Source: CAZWVM01 sp964637705 (GTDB lineage Bacteria > UBA8481). Taken from it: a stretch of 13,900 bases of DNA. The stretch covers positions 1-13,900 of the forward strand of contig CAZWVM010000089.1 in the NCBI GenBank assembly GCA_964637705.1, read 5' to 3'. A model generated the notes under the pieces. The model was not told the DNA's origin. It saw only the letters and a list, made by a program, of their open reading frames with translations, and made no database searches. Each line of letters begins with the position of its first letter. Position 1 is the stretch's first letter. Position numbers and translations under genes: made by a program. This document shows, one piece after another, positions 5,264-11,699 of the stretch.

Positions 5264-7060
5264 ATGACACGCCGCATCCAGATCAGCGACACCACGCTCA
5301 GTGACTCGTCTCACGCGCTCCGCAAGGCGCCGCTCGGATCCGAGGAACTCATGCCCCTGGCCGAGGCGATGGACGTCGCCGGGTTTCACGCCGCGGAGGT
5401 CTGGGGCGGCTCGACCTTCGACACCTGCCTCCGCTACCTGCGCGAGAACCCCTGGGACCGGCTGAGGCTCTTCGCGCGCAAGCTCAAGAACACGCCCCTG
5501 CGCATCATCGTGCGCGGCCAGAACCTCCTCGGTTACCACCCCCTGCCCCTGGACGTGATCAAGGCCTTCGCCGAGGAGATCGCGAAGAACGGGATCCGCC
5601 GCGCGCGCATCTTCGATCCCTTGAACGACGTCGGCAACCTCGAGCACGTCATCGCGTCCTTCTCCGCCGCCGGCGTCGAATGCGAGGGCGCGATCGTCTA
5701 CACGCAGAGCCCGATCCACACGATCGAGCTCTTCACGCAGCAGGCCGAGCAGCTCGTGGGCATGGGCTGTCGCACGCTCTGCATCAACGACGTCGCCGGC
5801 ATGCTCTCGCCGTCCGACGCCCGCGAGCTCGCCCAGGCCCTCGGCGCGAAGGCCCCCGTCTCCCTGCACACGCGTTCCATCAGCGGCATGGGGGCCATGG
5901 CCTACGTCGCGGCCGTGCAGGCGGGCGCGGCCGGCGTGGACTGCACGATCGGGCCCTTCGCCGTCTCCTCCGCCCAGCCCACCGTCGAGGCGATGATCCA
6001 GGCGCTCGCCGACATGAACCTCGAGACCGGGATCGATCCGCGCCTCATGCGCGCCTATTCCAAGGCCGCGGAGCAGGTCGCCGTGCGGCACGCGGTCGGC
6101 AGCGAGGAGGACAAGATCTCCCAGAGCATGATCTCGGTGCACAAGATCCCGATCGGCATGCTCTCGGGCCTCCTGAACGAGTTGAACGCGATCGCGGCCG
6201 CGAACCGCCTCTCCGAGGTGCTCGCGGAGGTGACGCGCGTCCGCGAGGACTTCGGGTGGCCGCCCCTGACCACCCCCATCTCGCAGATGGTCTCCTCCCA
6301 GGCCATCAACAACGTGCTCACGGGCCGCCGCTACGAGGTGATGTCGCGCGAGGTCCGCGATTACATCAAGGGGATGTACGGGACGCCCCCGGGCGAGATG
6401 TACCCGGAGCTCCTGAAGAACGTCCCGCGCGTCTCCGGGCGCGCCTCGCTCCTTCTCCCCCCGCAGATGGAGAAACTCGAGGAGGAGTTGAAGAGGGAAG
6501 GGTTGTACGAGCGCCACGAGGACGTGATCACCTACGCGCTCTTCGGCCCGGTCGCCCTTTCCTTTTTCCGCCACCGCCGCGACCCCCAGTCGTCCACGCG
6601 CGTGGTCGCGGGCCTCGACGCGCGCCTCGATCTCCTGACCTCCTTCATGGACCGGCGCGGCCTCAGGCGCCTCGAGGTCGCGGGCTCCGATTTCCGCGTC
6701 AAGCTCGTCAAGAGGGGAACCGCGCCCGCGGCGCCCGCCGCCGCCGCTTCCGCGGAGGGCTCCAGCGAGGAGATCCTGCCGGACGAGTCGTCGGAGGACG
6801 CCCCGAAGGGCAACCTCCAGCCCATCGTCTCCCCGTTGGCCGGAACGTTCTACCGCTCGCCGTCCCCGGCCGAGCCGCCCTTCGTGGAGATCGGGGCCGA
6901 GGTGACGGAGGAGACGGTGGTGGGTCTGGTGGAGGCGATGAAGCTCTTCCACGAGGTGAAGGCCGAGCGCAAGGGCGTGATCCGCACCTTTGCCGTGCAG
7001 AACGCGGGCATGGTCGAGCAGGGCGGGGCGCTCGCCTACGTGGAGCCGCCGGCCGAGTGA
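5264..7060 (+). CDS. Degenerate OadA/PycB-like carboxyltransferase fused to AccB-like biotin carrier domain
   Basis: The 598-residue protein has an N-terminal region that aligns through to about residue 400 with the carboxyltransferase barrel of oxaloacetate decarboxylase alpha and pyruvate carboxylase: SDTTLSD, EVWGG, RGQNLLGY, FDPLND, GMLSGL, TPISQMV and the like. The C-terminal part is not of that type. It has an AccB-like segment SDFRVKLVKRG, an Ala/Glu linker, and a biotinyl domain IVSPLAGTFYRSPSP with EAMKL (biotin site K560). Catalytic positions have changed. TLRDAHQS is TLSDSSHA, the carbamylated Lys of CIKDMAG is N175 (CINDVAG), and HTH is HTR (R204). Metal-dependent carboxyl transfer therefore looks impaired. 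It may act as a biotin carrier or scaffold for acetyl-CoA carboxylase; no AccC is in the window. It overlaps scpA by four bases. Confidence 0.8.
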   Translation: MTRRIQISDTTLSDSSHALRKAPLGSEELMPLAEAMDVAGFHAAEVWGGSTFDTCLRYLRENPWDRLRLFARKLKNTPLRIIVRGQNLLGYHPLPLDVIKAFAEEIAKNGIRRARIFDPLNDVGNLEHVIASFSAAGVECEGAIVYTQSPIHTIELFTQQAEQLVGMGCRTLCINDVAGMLSPSDARELAQALGAKAPVSLHTRSISGMGAMAYVAAVQAGAAGVDCTIGPFAVSSAQPTVEAMIQALADMNLETGIDPRLMRAYSKAAEQVAVRHAVGSEEDKISQSMISVHKIPIGMLSGLLNELNAIAAANRLSEVLAEVTRVREDFGWPPLTTPISQMVSSQAINNVLTGRRYEVMSREVRDYIKGMYGTPPGEMYPELLKNVPRVSGRASLLLPPQMEKLEEELKREGLYERHEDVITYALFGPVALSFFRHRRDPQSSTRVVAGLDARLDLLTSFMDRRGLRRLEVAGSDFRVKLVKRGTAPAAPAAAASAEGSSEEILPDESSEDAPKGNLQPIVSPLAGTFYRSPSPAEPPFVEIGAEVTEETVVGLVEAMKLFHEVKAERKGVIRTFAVQNAGMVEQGGALAYVEPPAE

Positions 7061-8070
7061 CCGGGGAGAACGCCCCGGTCCGCGTGCCGGAGGGAGTGAA
7101 GCTCCCGGACGGCACCCGCTGGGAAGGACACCACGTGACCCTCGATCGATTCGAGGGACCGCTCGACCTCCTGCTCTTCCTCGTCCGCGAGAGGCAGATC
7201 GACATCCGCGACATCTCCATCTCCGAGATCACCGACCAGTTCATCGTGCACGTGAAGCAGCTGCAGGCGGAATGGACGCGCGAGGATCCGGACCAGCTCG
7301 ACCGCATCGGCGACTTCCTCGTCATGGCCGCCGTCCTCATCCAGCTGAAGACGCACGAGCTCCTGCCGCGAGACCCGGAGGTGCCCCAGGACGAGAGCGA
7401 GATGTCGAAGGAGGACCTGCTGAGGCTCCTCGAGGAGTACGAGAGGTTCAAGGCCGCGGCGGGGGGGCTCGAGGTCATGATGAAGGAGCGGGCCAAGATC
7501 TTCCTGCGCTCCCACCCCTCCCTCGAGCCGGAGCAGGAGGAGATCCTGAAGGTGGATCTCACGCGCCTACTCGAGGCTTTCCGCGTGGTCCTGAAGCGCG
7601 CTCCCGCCGCCGAGGTCCAGCGGATGGCGCGGGAACCGATCCCGATCGAGGAGATGATCGTGCATATCCGGGGCGTCCTGGAAGCCCAGGGGAGCTGTCT
7701 CTTTCTCGAGCTCTTCCCCGGTTCCTTCACGAAGGATCGCGTCATCGCGACGTTTCTCGCGCTCCTGGAACTCATGAGGTCGGGCACGATCGGGATCGTG
7801 CAGGACGGCCCCCTGGGGGATATCCGCCTCGTGAAGGTCGATCCGGCGGAAGCCGCCGCCGCCGAAGACGGCGCGGCGATCGAGGCGGATGTGATCGACG
7901 AACGGCCGCGGCTCGAACCTGGCGCGTCGGAAGCCCCCGAACAAGCCGGCACCGGCCCCGTTCCCGCCGACGATCCGGCCGCGCCCGCGCTCGAACCGGA
8001 GGGGGAGACGGGCGCCCCCGTCGCCCCGGTGGCCGCGCCGCGCCGCGGGGACGATCCCTCCCTGCTCTGA
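7057..8070 (+). CDS. scpA: Segregation and condensation protein A (kleisin)
   Basis: The 337-residue protein has the ScpA signature FEGPLDLLLFLVRERQIDI at residues 32-50, followed by ISEITDQFIVHVKQL and MAAVLIQLKTHELLP, which form the N-terminal SMC-neck-binding helices. The middle is acidic and helical. FTKDRVIATFLALLELMRSG (from 224) through IRLVKV is the C-terminal winged helix that binds the SMC head. ScpA bridges SMC and recruits ScpB in chromosome condensation. Residues from about 265 form an Ala/Pro/Glu-rich tail, longer than usual. The GTG start overlaps the preceding TGA (GTGA), so translation is probably coupled. No scpB follows; the next genes are on the other strand. Confidence 0.92.
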   Translation: MTGENAPVRVPEGVKLPDGTRWEGHHVTLDRFEGPLDLLLFLVRERQIDIRDISISEITDQFIVHVKQLQAEWTREDPDQLDRIGDFLVMAAVLIQLKTHELLPRDPEVPQDESEMSKEDLLRLLEEYERFKAAAGGLEVMMKERAKIFLRSHPSLEPEQEEILKVDLTRLLEAFRVVLKRAPAAEVQRMAREPIPIEEMIVHIRGVLEAQGSCLFLELFPGSFTKDRVIATFLALLELMRSGTIGIVQDGPLGDIRLVKVDPAEAAAAEDGAAIEADVIDERPRLEPGASEAPEQAGTGPVPADDPAAPALEPEGETGAPVAPVAAPRRGDDPSLL

Positions 8071-8085
8071 TCTCGGATCCGGGCG

Positions 8086-8298
8086 CTATGCCCTGACGTC
8101 GATCTCGATTCCGATGCCGGTTCTGCCGTCGAGTTGCGAGTTCGCGAGGTCCTCGGCGAAGGTGTTGGCGATGCGCGCCGCGGTCGCCTGGCGCGCCTCC
8201 TTCGCCAGCGTCGAGGGGTAAGTCGGGACGATGTCGTCGAAACCGCCCTGGACGATCTGGGCGTTGAGGTTCCTGAGGGCCGGAGCGATCCCGCTCAT
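8086..8298 (-). CDS. Small hypothetical protein (70 aa)
   Basis: I do not recognise this 70-residue protein. It starts MSGIAPALRNLNAQI and ends in GRTGIGIEIDVRA. The middle, TLAKEARQATAARIANTFAE, is helical and alanine-rich. No signal peptide, membrane segment or cysteine is present. It starts seven bases after the stop of the 83-residue gene on the same strand, so the two are probably cotranscribed. Its codons end mostly in G or C like its neighbours. It converges on scpA with a 15-base gap. Confidence 0.6.
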   Translation of the reverse strand: MSGIAPALRNLNAQIVQGGFDDIVPTYPSTLAKEARQATAARIANTFAEDLANSQLDGRTGIGIEIDVRA

Positions 8299-8305
8299 CG
8301 GGCGT

Positions 8306-8557
8306 TCATGCGCTTCGGGAGACCCTTAGGCCGATCTTCGTCGTCTCGGCTCTCATCCGCTCGGCCACCGGGTTGGAGAGATCCTCCACCGCCGGGGGGA
8401 CGGAATCGGGCAGGGATTCCTGCATGCCGGGCGTGGCGATGACGTGCGCGGTGGAACGGCGGAAATCGGCGGCCAGGCGCGTGGGGTTGGTGGCGGGCTC
8501 CCAGTCGGGCCCGTTCAAGACGGCGTGCGCGCTGTAGCGCTTCTCGAGGCGCGACAT
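8306..8557 (-). CDS. Small hypothetical protein (83 aa)
   Basis: I do not recognise this 83-residue protein, MSRLEKRYSAHAVLNGPDWE... It looks soluble, has no cysteine and ends in KIGLRVSRSA. The ATG at 8557 is preceded by GGGAGGA (8567-8561), four bases away, which decides the start over an in-frame ATG at 8572 that lies upstream of that ribosome site. It is the first gene of a minus-strand pair and is divergent from recO. The strong ribosome site and the close partner gene are the main evidence that it is real. Confidence 0.6.
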   Translation of the reverse strand: MSRLEKRYSAHAVLNGPDWEPATNPTRLAADFRRSTAHVIATPGMQESLPDSVPPAVEDLSNPVAERMRAETTKIGLRVSRSA

Positions 8558-8607
8558 GATTCCTCCCTGCATCCGACCGCGCTCGTCAGCGCCGGGCGGA
8601 TAGAGCC

Positions 8608-8636
8608 TTCCTGACTCTCCGTGAGTCCTGTACCAT
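8608..8636 (+). promoter_or_regulatory. Weak candidate promoter of recO
   Basis: TACCAT (8631-8636) fits the TANNNT pattern seen before other genes here, with a poor -35 TTCCTG (8608-8613) 17 bases upstream. It lies 14 bases before an in-frame GTG at 8651 and 56 bases before the ATG at 8693. Confidence 0.25.
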
Positions 8637-8692
8637 CATTCTCGACCATCGTGACCGCACTTGTCAACAGGCCTCCCGCTCGCGCGCACGCG

Positions 8693-9346
8693 ATGCGGCG
8701 CGCCCGGGTAATCGTCCTGGGCGCCCGCCGCCACAGGGAACAGGATGCGATCGTCATGATGTTGGCGGAGGGCGAGGGACGGCTGGACGCGATGGCCTAC
8801 GGGGCCCGCAGGCCGGCGAGTCGCTTTGCCGGTCTGCTGCAACCCATGCTGCCGGGCGAGGCCTGCCTGGAGCGTCGGCGTGGAGCATCGCTCTGGACCT
8901 TGAAGGAATTCGAGAGGGAGGCCGTGGGAGACCTTCCGGAGGACTGGCGGCATGCGATGGCGCTCGGCGCGGCGGCGGAACTCCTGGTCCTGGGGGGACC
9001 CGAGGAGGGCACGGAGGAGAACCTCTATCCGGCGGCCCGCGCCCTGCGCACGGCCCTGGAAACGACGCCCGATCCCTACGCCCCGGTCCTGGCCTTCGCC
9101 GCGGCCTGGTCTGTTCTGAACGGCTTCGGACTCCCCGAGGCGGCCGCGGGTAGCGCGGCGCGTCGCTTCCTCGAGCACGCGGTCGCGGATCCCCCGTCCG
9201 CCTGGCGACGCTACCGCCTTTCCTCCGCCACGCGCCGGGCGGTTCTCGTGGGGCTCGTCCACCATGTCGAACGGCACGCGGAGGCCTCGTGGAAGGGGGC
9301 GCGCATCCTCGCGGGCGGCGACCGCCCGCGAGATCATTCCGCTTGA
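8693..9346 (+). CDS. recO: DNA repair protein RecO
   Basis: The 217-residue protein matches RecO, which binds single-stranded DNA and SSB and loads RecA with RecR. The N-terminal OB fold is clear: RARVIVLGARRHREQDAIV, then LAEGEGRLDAMAYGARRP, and SRFAGLLQPMLPGEACLERR. The rest is a divergent helical domain. The CxxC zinc pairs found in many RecO proteins are absent, as they are in some family members. The ATG at 8693 gives a usual-length N terminus, but no ribosome site precedes it. GTG at 8651 would add 14 residues and may be the true start if the transcript is near-leaderless. Confidence 0.75.
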   Translation: MRRARVIVLGARRHREQDAIVMMLAEGEGRLDAMAYGARRPASRFAGLLQPMLPGEACLERRRGASLWTLKEFEREAVGDLPEDWRHAMALGAAAELLVLGGPEEGTEENLYPAARALRTALETTPDPYAPVLAFAAAWSVLNGFGLPEAAAGSAARRFLEHAVADPPSAWRRYRLSSATRRAVLVGLVHHVERHAEASWKGARILAGGDRPRDHSA

Positions 9347-9371
9347 CTTGCCCCGGCTCGTGGGCGAGATT
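9343..9371 (+). promoter_or_regulatory. Possible promoter of the EIIA-cheY-cheX cluster
   Basis: TTGACT (9343-9348) is a near-perfect -35 box overlapping the recO stop codon. The best -10 at 17 bases is GAGATT (9366-9371), which is poor. The cluster may instead be read through from recO. Confidence 0.3.
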
Positions 9372-9402
9372 TTCCATCACGTCCCAACCGGAGGAACCGC
9401 AC

Positions 9403-9846
9403 TTGCTCGACAAATCGCTCTTCATGAAGGCCGTCCGCCTCGATCTCCCGTCCGAAAAGGGTGCGGCCCTGCGTACGGCGGTTGAGGCTCTGGCCGAGGA
9501 GGCCGGGGTTCCGGCCGCGGAGGCTCTCGAGGCGGTTCTCGCCCGCGAGAAGGTTATGCCGACGGCGATCGGCCTGGGCGTGGCCATCCCCCACGCCAAG
9601 ATGAAGGGGCTGAAGAAATTCGCCTTTTGCATCGGGCGCGCGAAGCAGCCGATCGATTACGACGCCCCGGACAAGCAGCCGGTGCAGATCCTGGCCGTTC
9701 TGCTTTCCCCCGACGACAAGGTGAAGGAACACGTGAAGCTGATCGCCGAGATCACGCGACGGCTGAAGTTCAACCACGTCCGCCACGGTCTCGTCGCGGC
9801 GAAGACCGCGAAAGAGGCCGTGGACGTCTTCCAGCAGGCCGGCTGA
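9403..9846 (+). CDS. PTS EIIA domain protein (PtsN-like)
   Basis: From the TTG at 9403 the protein is 147 residues, the size of a single EIIA domain of the fructose/nitrogen type. The active-site loop TAIGLGVAIPHAK carries the phospho-acceptor H64. VQILAVLLSPDD and HVKLIAEITRRL are further family motifs. EIIA-Ntr proteins take phosphate from NPr/HPr and act as regulators rather than sugar carriers. The start is set by GGAGG (9390-9394), eight bases before TTG. The frame stays open upstream to 9289, but that would run 38 codons through the recO 3' end. It is followed by cheY after 29 bases. No other PTS gene is in the window. Confidence 0.85.
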   Translation: MLDKSLFMKAVRLDLPSEKGAALRTAVEALAEEAGVPAAEALEAVLAREKVMPTAIGLGVAIPHAKMKGLKKFAFCIGRAKQPIDYDAPDKQPVQILAVLLSPDDKVKEHVKLIAEITRRLKFNHVRHGLVAAKTAKEAVDVFQQAG

Positions 9847-9875
9847 GGCGGGCGGAAAGGGAGCGAACAGGCGCA

Positions 9876-10319
9876 ATGGACCTGAACGAGGAACAGAGAC
9901 GGATTCTGCCCCACAAGGACGACGGCAAGCCCTACGCCTTCATGGTGGTCGACGACTCCGAGTTCATGATCAACAACCTCAAGCGCATCATCCTGAGCTT
10001 CGAGGGCGAGATCATGGACACGGCGATGGACGGCGCCACCGCGGTGGTGCGCTACAAGAACCTGCCGGCCAAACCGGACGTCATCACGATGGACCTGACC
10101 ATGCCGAAGATGGGCGGCATGGAGGCGATCAAGATGATCATGGCGGAGAACCCGGCACAGAAGATCGTCGTCGTCTCGGCGCTGGGGCACAAGGAGGCGG
10201 TCCGCGACGCCATCATGCTCGGCGCGAAGCACTTCATCGTGAAGCCCTTCAACCGCGACGACGTCTACCGCGTCCTGAGGGCGGTTCTGGGGCTCAAGCC
10301 ATCGGGAGGCGAGTCGTGA
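9876..10319 (+). CDS. CheY-like single-domain response regulator
   Basis: The 147-residue protein is a lone receiver domain with a 20-residue N-terminal extension. The acidic pair is D26/D27 (MVVDDSEF), the phosphorylation site D73 (VITMDLTMPKMGG), the switch residue S101 (VVVSALG) and the conserved lysine K123 (IVKPFN). There is no output domain. It ends in a GTGA overlap with cheX, so a CheX partner made from the same transcript probably dephosphorylates it. A histidine kinase must be supplied from elsewhere. GGGAG lies about 14 bases before the ATG, which is rather far. Confidence 0.9.
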   Translation: MDLNEEQRRILPHKDDGKPYAFMVVDDSEFMINNLKRIILSFEGEIMDTAMDGATAVVRYKNLPAKPDVITMDLTMPKMGGMEAIKMIMAENPAQKIVVVSALGHKEAVRDAIMLGAKHFIVKPFNRDDVYRVLRAVLGLKPSGGES

Positions 10320-10786
10320 AGGCCGAATACCTGAATCCTTTCGCCGAGGCGGCGAGCTTCGTCCTGAAGCAGGTCATCGACGACAATACGATCGCGCGCG
10401 GGACGCTGGAGGCGAAGGACGACCCGCATATCTCGCGCGGCGTCTCCTCCATGGTCGGCATCACTGGCCAGTTGCGCGGCCACGTCATCTACGACATGGA
10501 TAAGAAGACGGCTCTCGCCATCGCCTCCGCGATGAACGGCGAGCCGATGGTGGGGATGGACAACATCGTCCGATCGACCATCAACGAGCTGGCCAACATG
10601 ATCACGGGCCATGCGGCGTCCAAGCTTCTGGCCCTCGGATACCGTTGCGACATCACGCCCCCGACCTTCATCGTCGGGGACCGGTCGGAGCTGTACGCGC
10701 ACAAGTCGATGAAGCACCTCATCGTGCCTTTGATCACGCGCTGCGGCCAGCTGACGCTATCCCTGGCGCTCGTCGACCAGGCCTGA
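10316..10786 (+). CDS. cheX: CheX-like CheY-phosphate phosphatase
   Basis: The 156-residue protein matches CheX. The catalytic ExxN motif is in STINELANMITGHA, with E91 and N94; these position water for attack on the CheY aspartyl phosphate. The N-terminal YLNPFAEAASFVLKQV and the central GQLRGHVIYDM are typical of the fold, which usually dimerises. The GTG start overlaps the receiver's TGA and follows GGGAGG (10304-10309) by six bases. The pairing with an adjacent receiver supports a local phosphorylation circuit, in chemotaxis, motility or another process. A strong terminator follows 17 bases after the stop. Confidence 0.88.
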   Translation: MKAEYLNPFAEAASFVLKQVIDDNTIARGTLEAKDDPHISRGVSSMVGITGQLRGHVIYDMDKKTALAIASAMNGEPMVGMDNIVRSTINELANMITGHAASKLLALGYRCDITPPTFIVGDRSELYAHKSMKHLIVPLITRCGQLTLSLALVDQA

Positions 10787-10803
10787 CCGACCGGGAACCC
10801 GGG

Positions 10804-10833
10804 GCCGGGGCGCGATCGCGCCCCGGCTTTTTT
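10804..10833 (+). terminator. Intrinsic terminator after cheX
   Basis: A perfect 24-base palindrome (GCCGGGGCGC, GATC, GCGCCCCGGC) is followed directly by six T (10828-10833). This is a classic Rho-independent terminator, closing the EIIA-cheY-cheX cluster. Confidence 0.92.
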
Positions 10834-10867
10834 GCGCGCCGATTCTGGTAAACGAGACCGGGCCTGA

Positions 10868-10873
10868 TAGACT
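10868..10873 (+). promoter_or_regulatory. -10 box of the DUF155 gene
   Basis: TAGACT ends six bases before the ATG at 10880, placing the transcript start at or next to the start codon. No clear -35 is seen at 16-18 bases, and no Shine-Dalgarno sequence precedes the ATG. Confidence 0.4.
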
Positions 10874-10879
10874 GCGGCC

Positions 10880-11677
10880 ATGGACACGCCCCGCGAACGC
10901 ACCGTTTCGATCCAGGCCTGGTATTTCGACGACACGCTCGACCTGAAGAAGTTCCGCGCCGCGAATCCCCACTATCCCGTTCTCAACCAGGATCCCCTGA
11001 TCCTGGAGCTGGAAAAGGGGCGATACGGGGTCCTGACGAAGTTCGGAGGGGTTGTCTTCTGGAACTATGATGCGTCCTGCGCGCGCCGTTTGCGGGACGA
11101 GATCTACGCCTTCATCGAGGACCGTTCCTTTGACGAGCGGCTCGACGAGCAGATCCCGGTGGTGATCGGGGCGGAGCAGGACGAGGTGCTTCCCAACAGC
11201 GTCCGCCTGGTGAAGGAGGATCTCCTGCGGGTCAACGTCACGACCCGGGTGATCGCCCAGTCCGTCGCGCTCGAGCGTCTCGAATACCGGCTCGACGACA
11301 TCCTGGAGCCCCTTGTCGACCTCGTCGAGGATCTCCGGGATCATGGCGGCGTGAAGGAGACGATGACGCGCCTCAACAAGATGATCGGCATGGCCATGGC
11401 CGCCAAGCACGCGATCATCCGGAACCTCACGCTCTTCGACAAACCCGACGAGGTCTGGGAGTCTCCGGATCTCGATCGGCTGTATCGCCAGCTTTTCGAT
11501 GTGACCTTCGACATGACGGACCGGCTGCGGGCGATGGACCGGAAGCTGGGATACGCGCAGGAGGTCGTGACGCTCCTCTTGGAGACGATCCACACCCGTC
11601 GCGCCTTGTGGCTCGAGTTCACGATCGTGATGCTCATCGTCATCGAGATTCTCTTCAATCTCTTCGCGTCCCACTGA
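10880..11677 (+). CDS. DUF155/RMD1-family tail-anchored protein
   Basis: The 265-residue protein resembles the DUF155 family, which includes yeast Rmd1/Sad1-interacting factors and many bacterial proteins of unknown job. The N-terminal half has YGVLTKFGGVVFWNYDA and a charged middle. The helical C-terminal part, LRAMDRKLGYAQEVVTLLL followed by HTRRALWLEF, leads into one membrane helix at about 243-262 (FTIVMLIVIEILFNLF), the usual ending of this family. The bulk should face the cytoplasm. The ATG at 10880 follows a -10 box by six bases. The purine permease gene begins 22 bases after its stop, so the two are probably cotranscribed. Confidence 0.8.
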   Translation: MDTPRERTVSIQAWYFDDTLDLKKFRAANPHYPVLNQDPLILELEKGRYGVLTKFGGVVFWNYDASCARRLRDEIYAFIEDRSFDERLDEQIPVVIGAEQDEVLPNSVRLVKEDLLRVNVTTRVIAQSVALERLEYRLDDILEPLVDLVEDLRDHGGVKETMTRLNKMIGMAMAAKHAIIRNLTLFDKPDEVWESPDLDRLYRQLFDVTFDMTDRLRAMDRKLGYAQEVVTLLLETIHTRRALWLEFTIVMLIVIEILFNLFASH

Positions 11678-11699
11678 CGCGTCGCCGGGGGAGGGACTG

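Noticed and set aside
5039..6952. 637-codon open frame on the minus strand opposite the biotin-carrier gene
   Set aside because: It is the antisense shadow of a well-supported gene in GC-rich DNA, with low-complexity Arg/Gly/His-rich protein and no recognisable motif.
9289..9402. Longer EIIA start at 9289
   Set aside because: It would run through the recO 3' end; the TTG at 9403 has GGAGG at the correct distance and gives the usual domain length.
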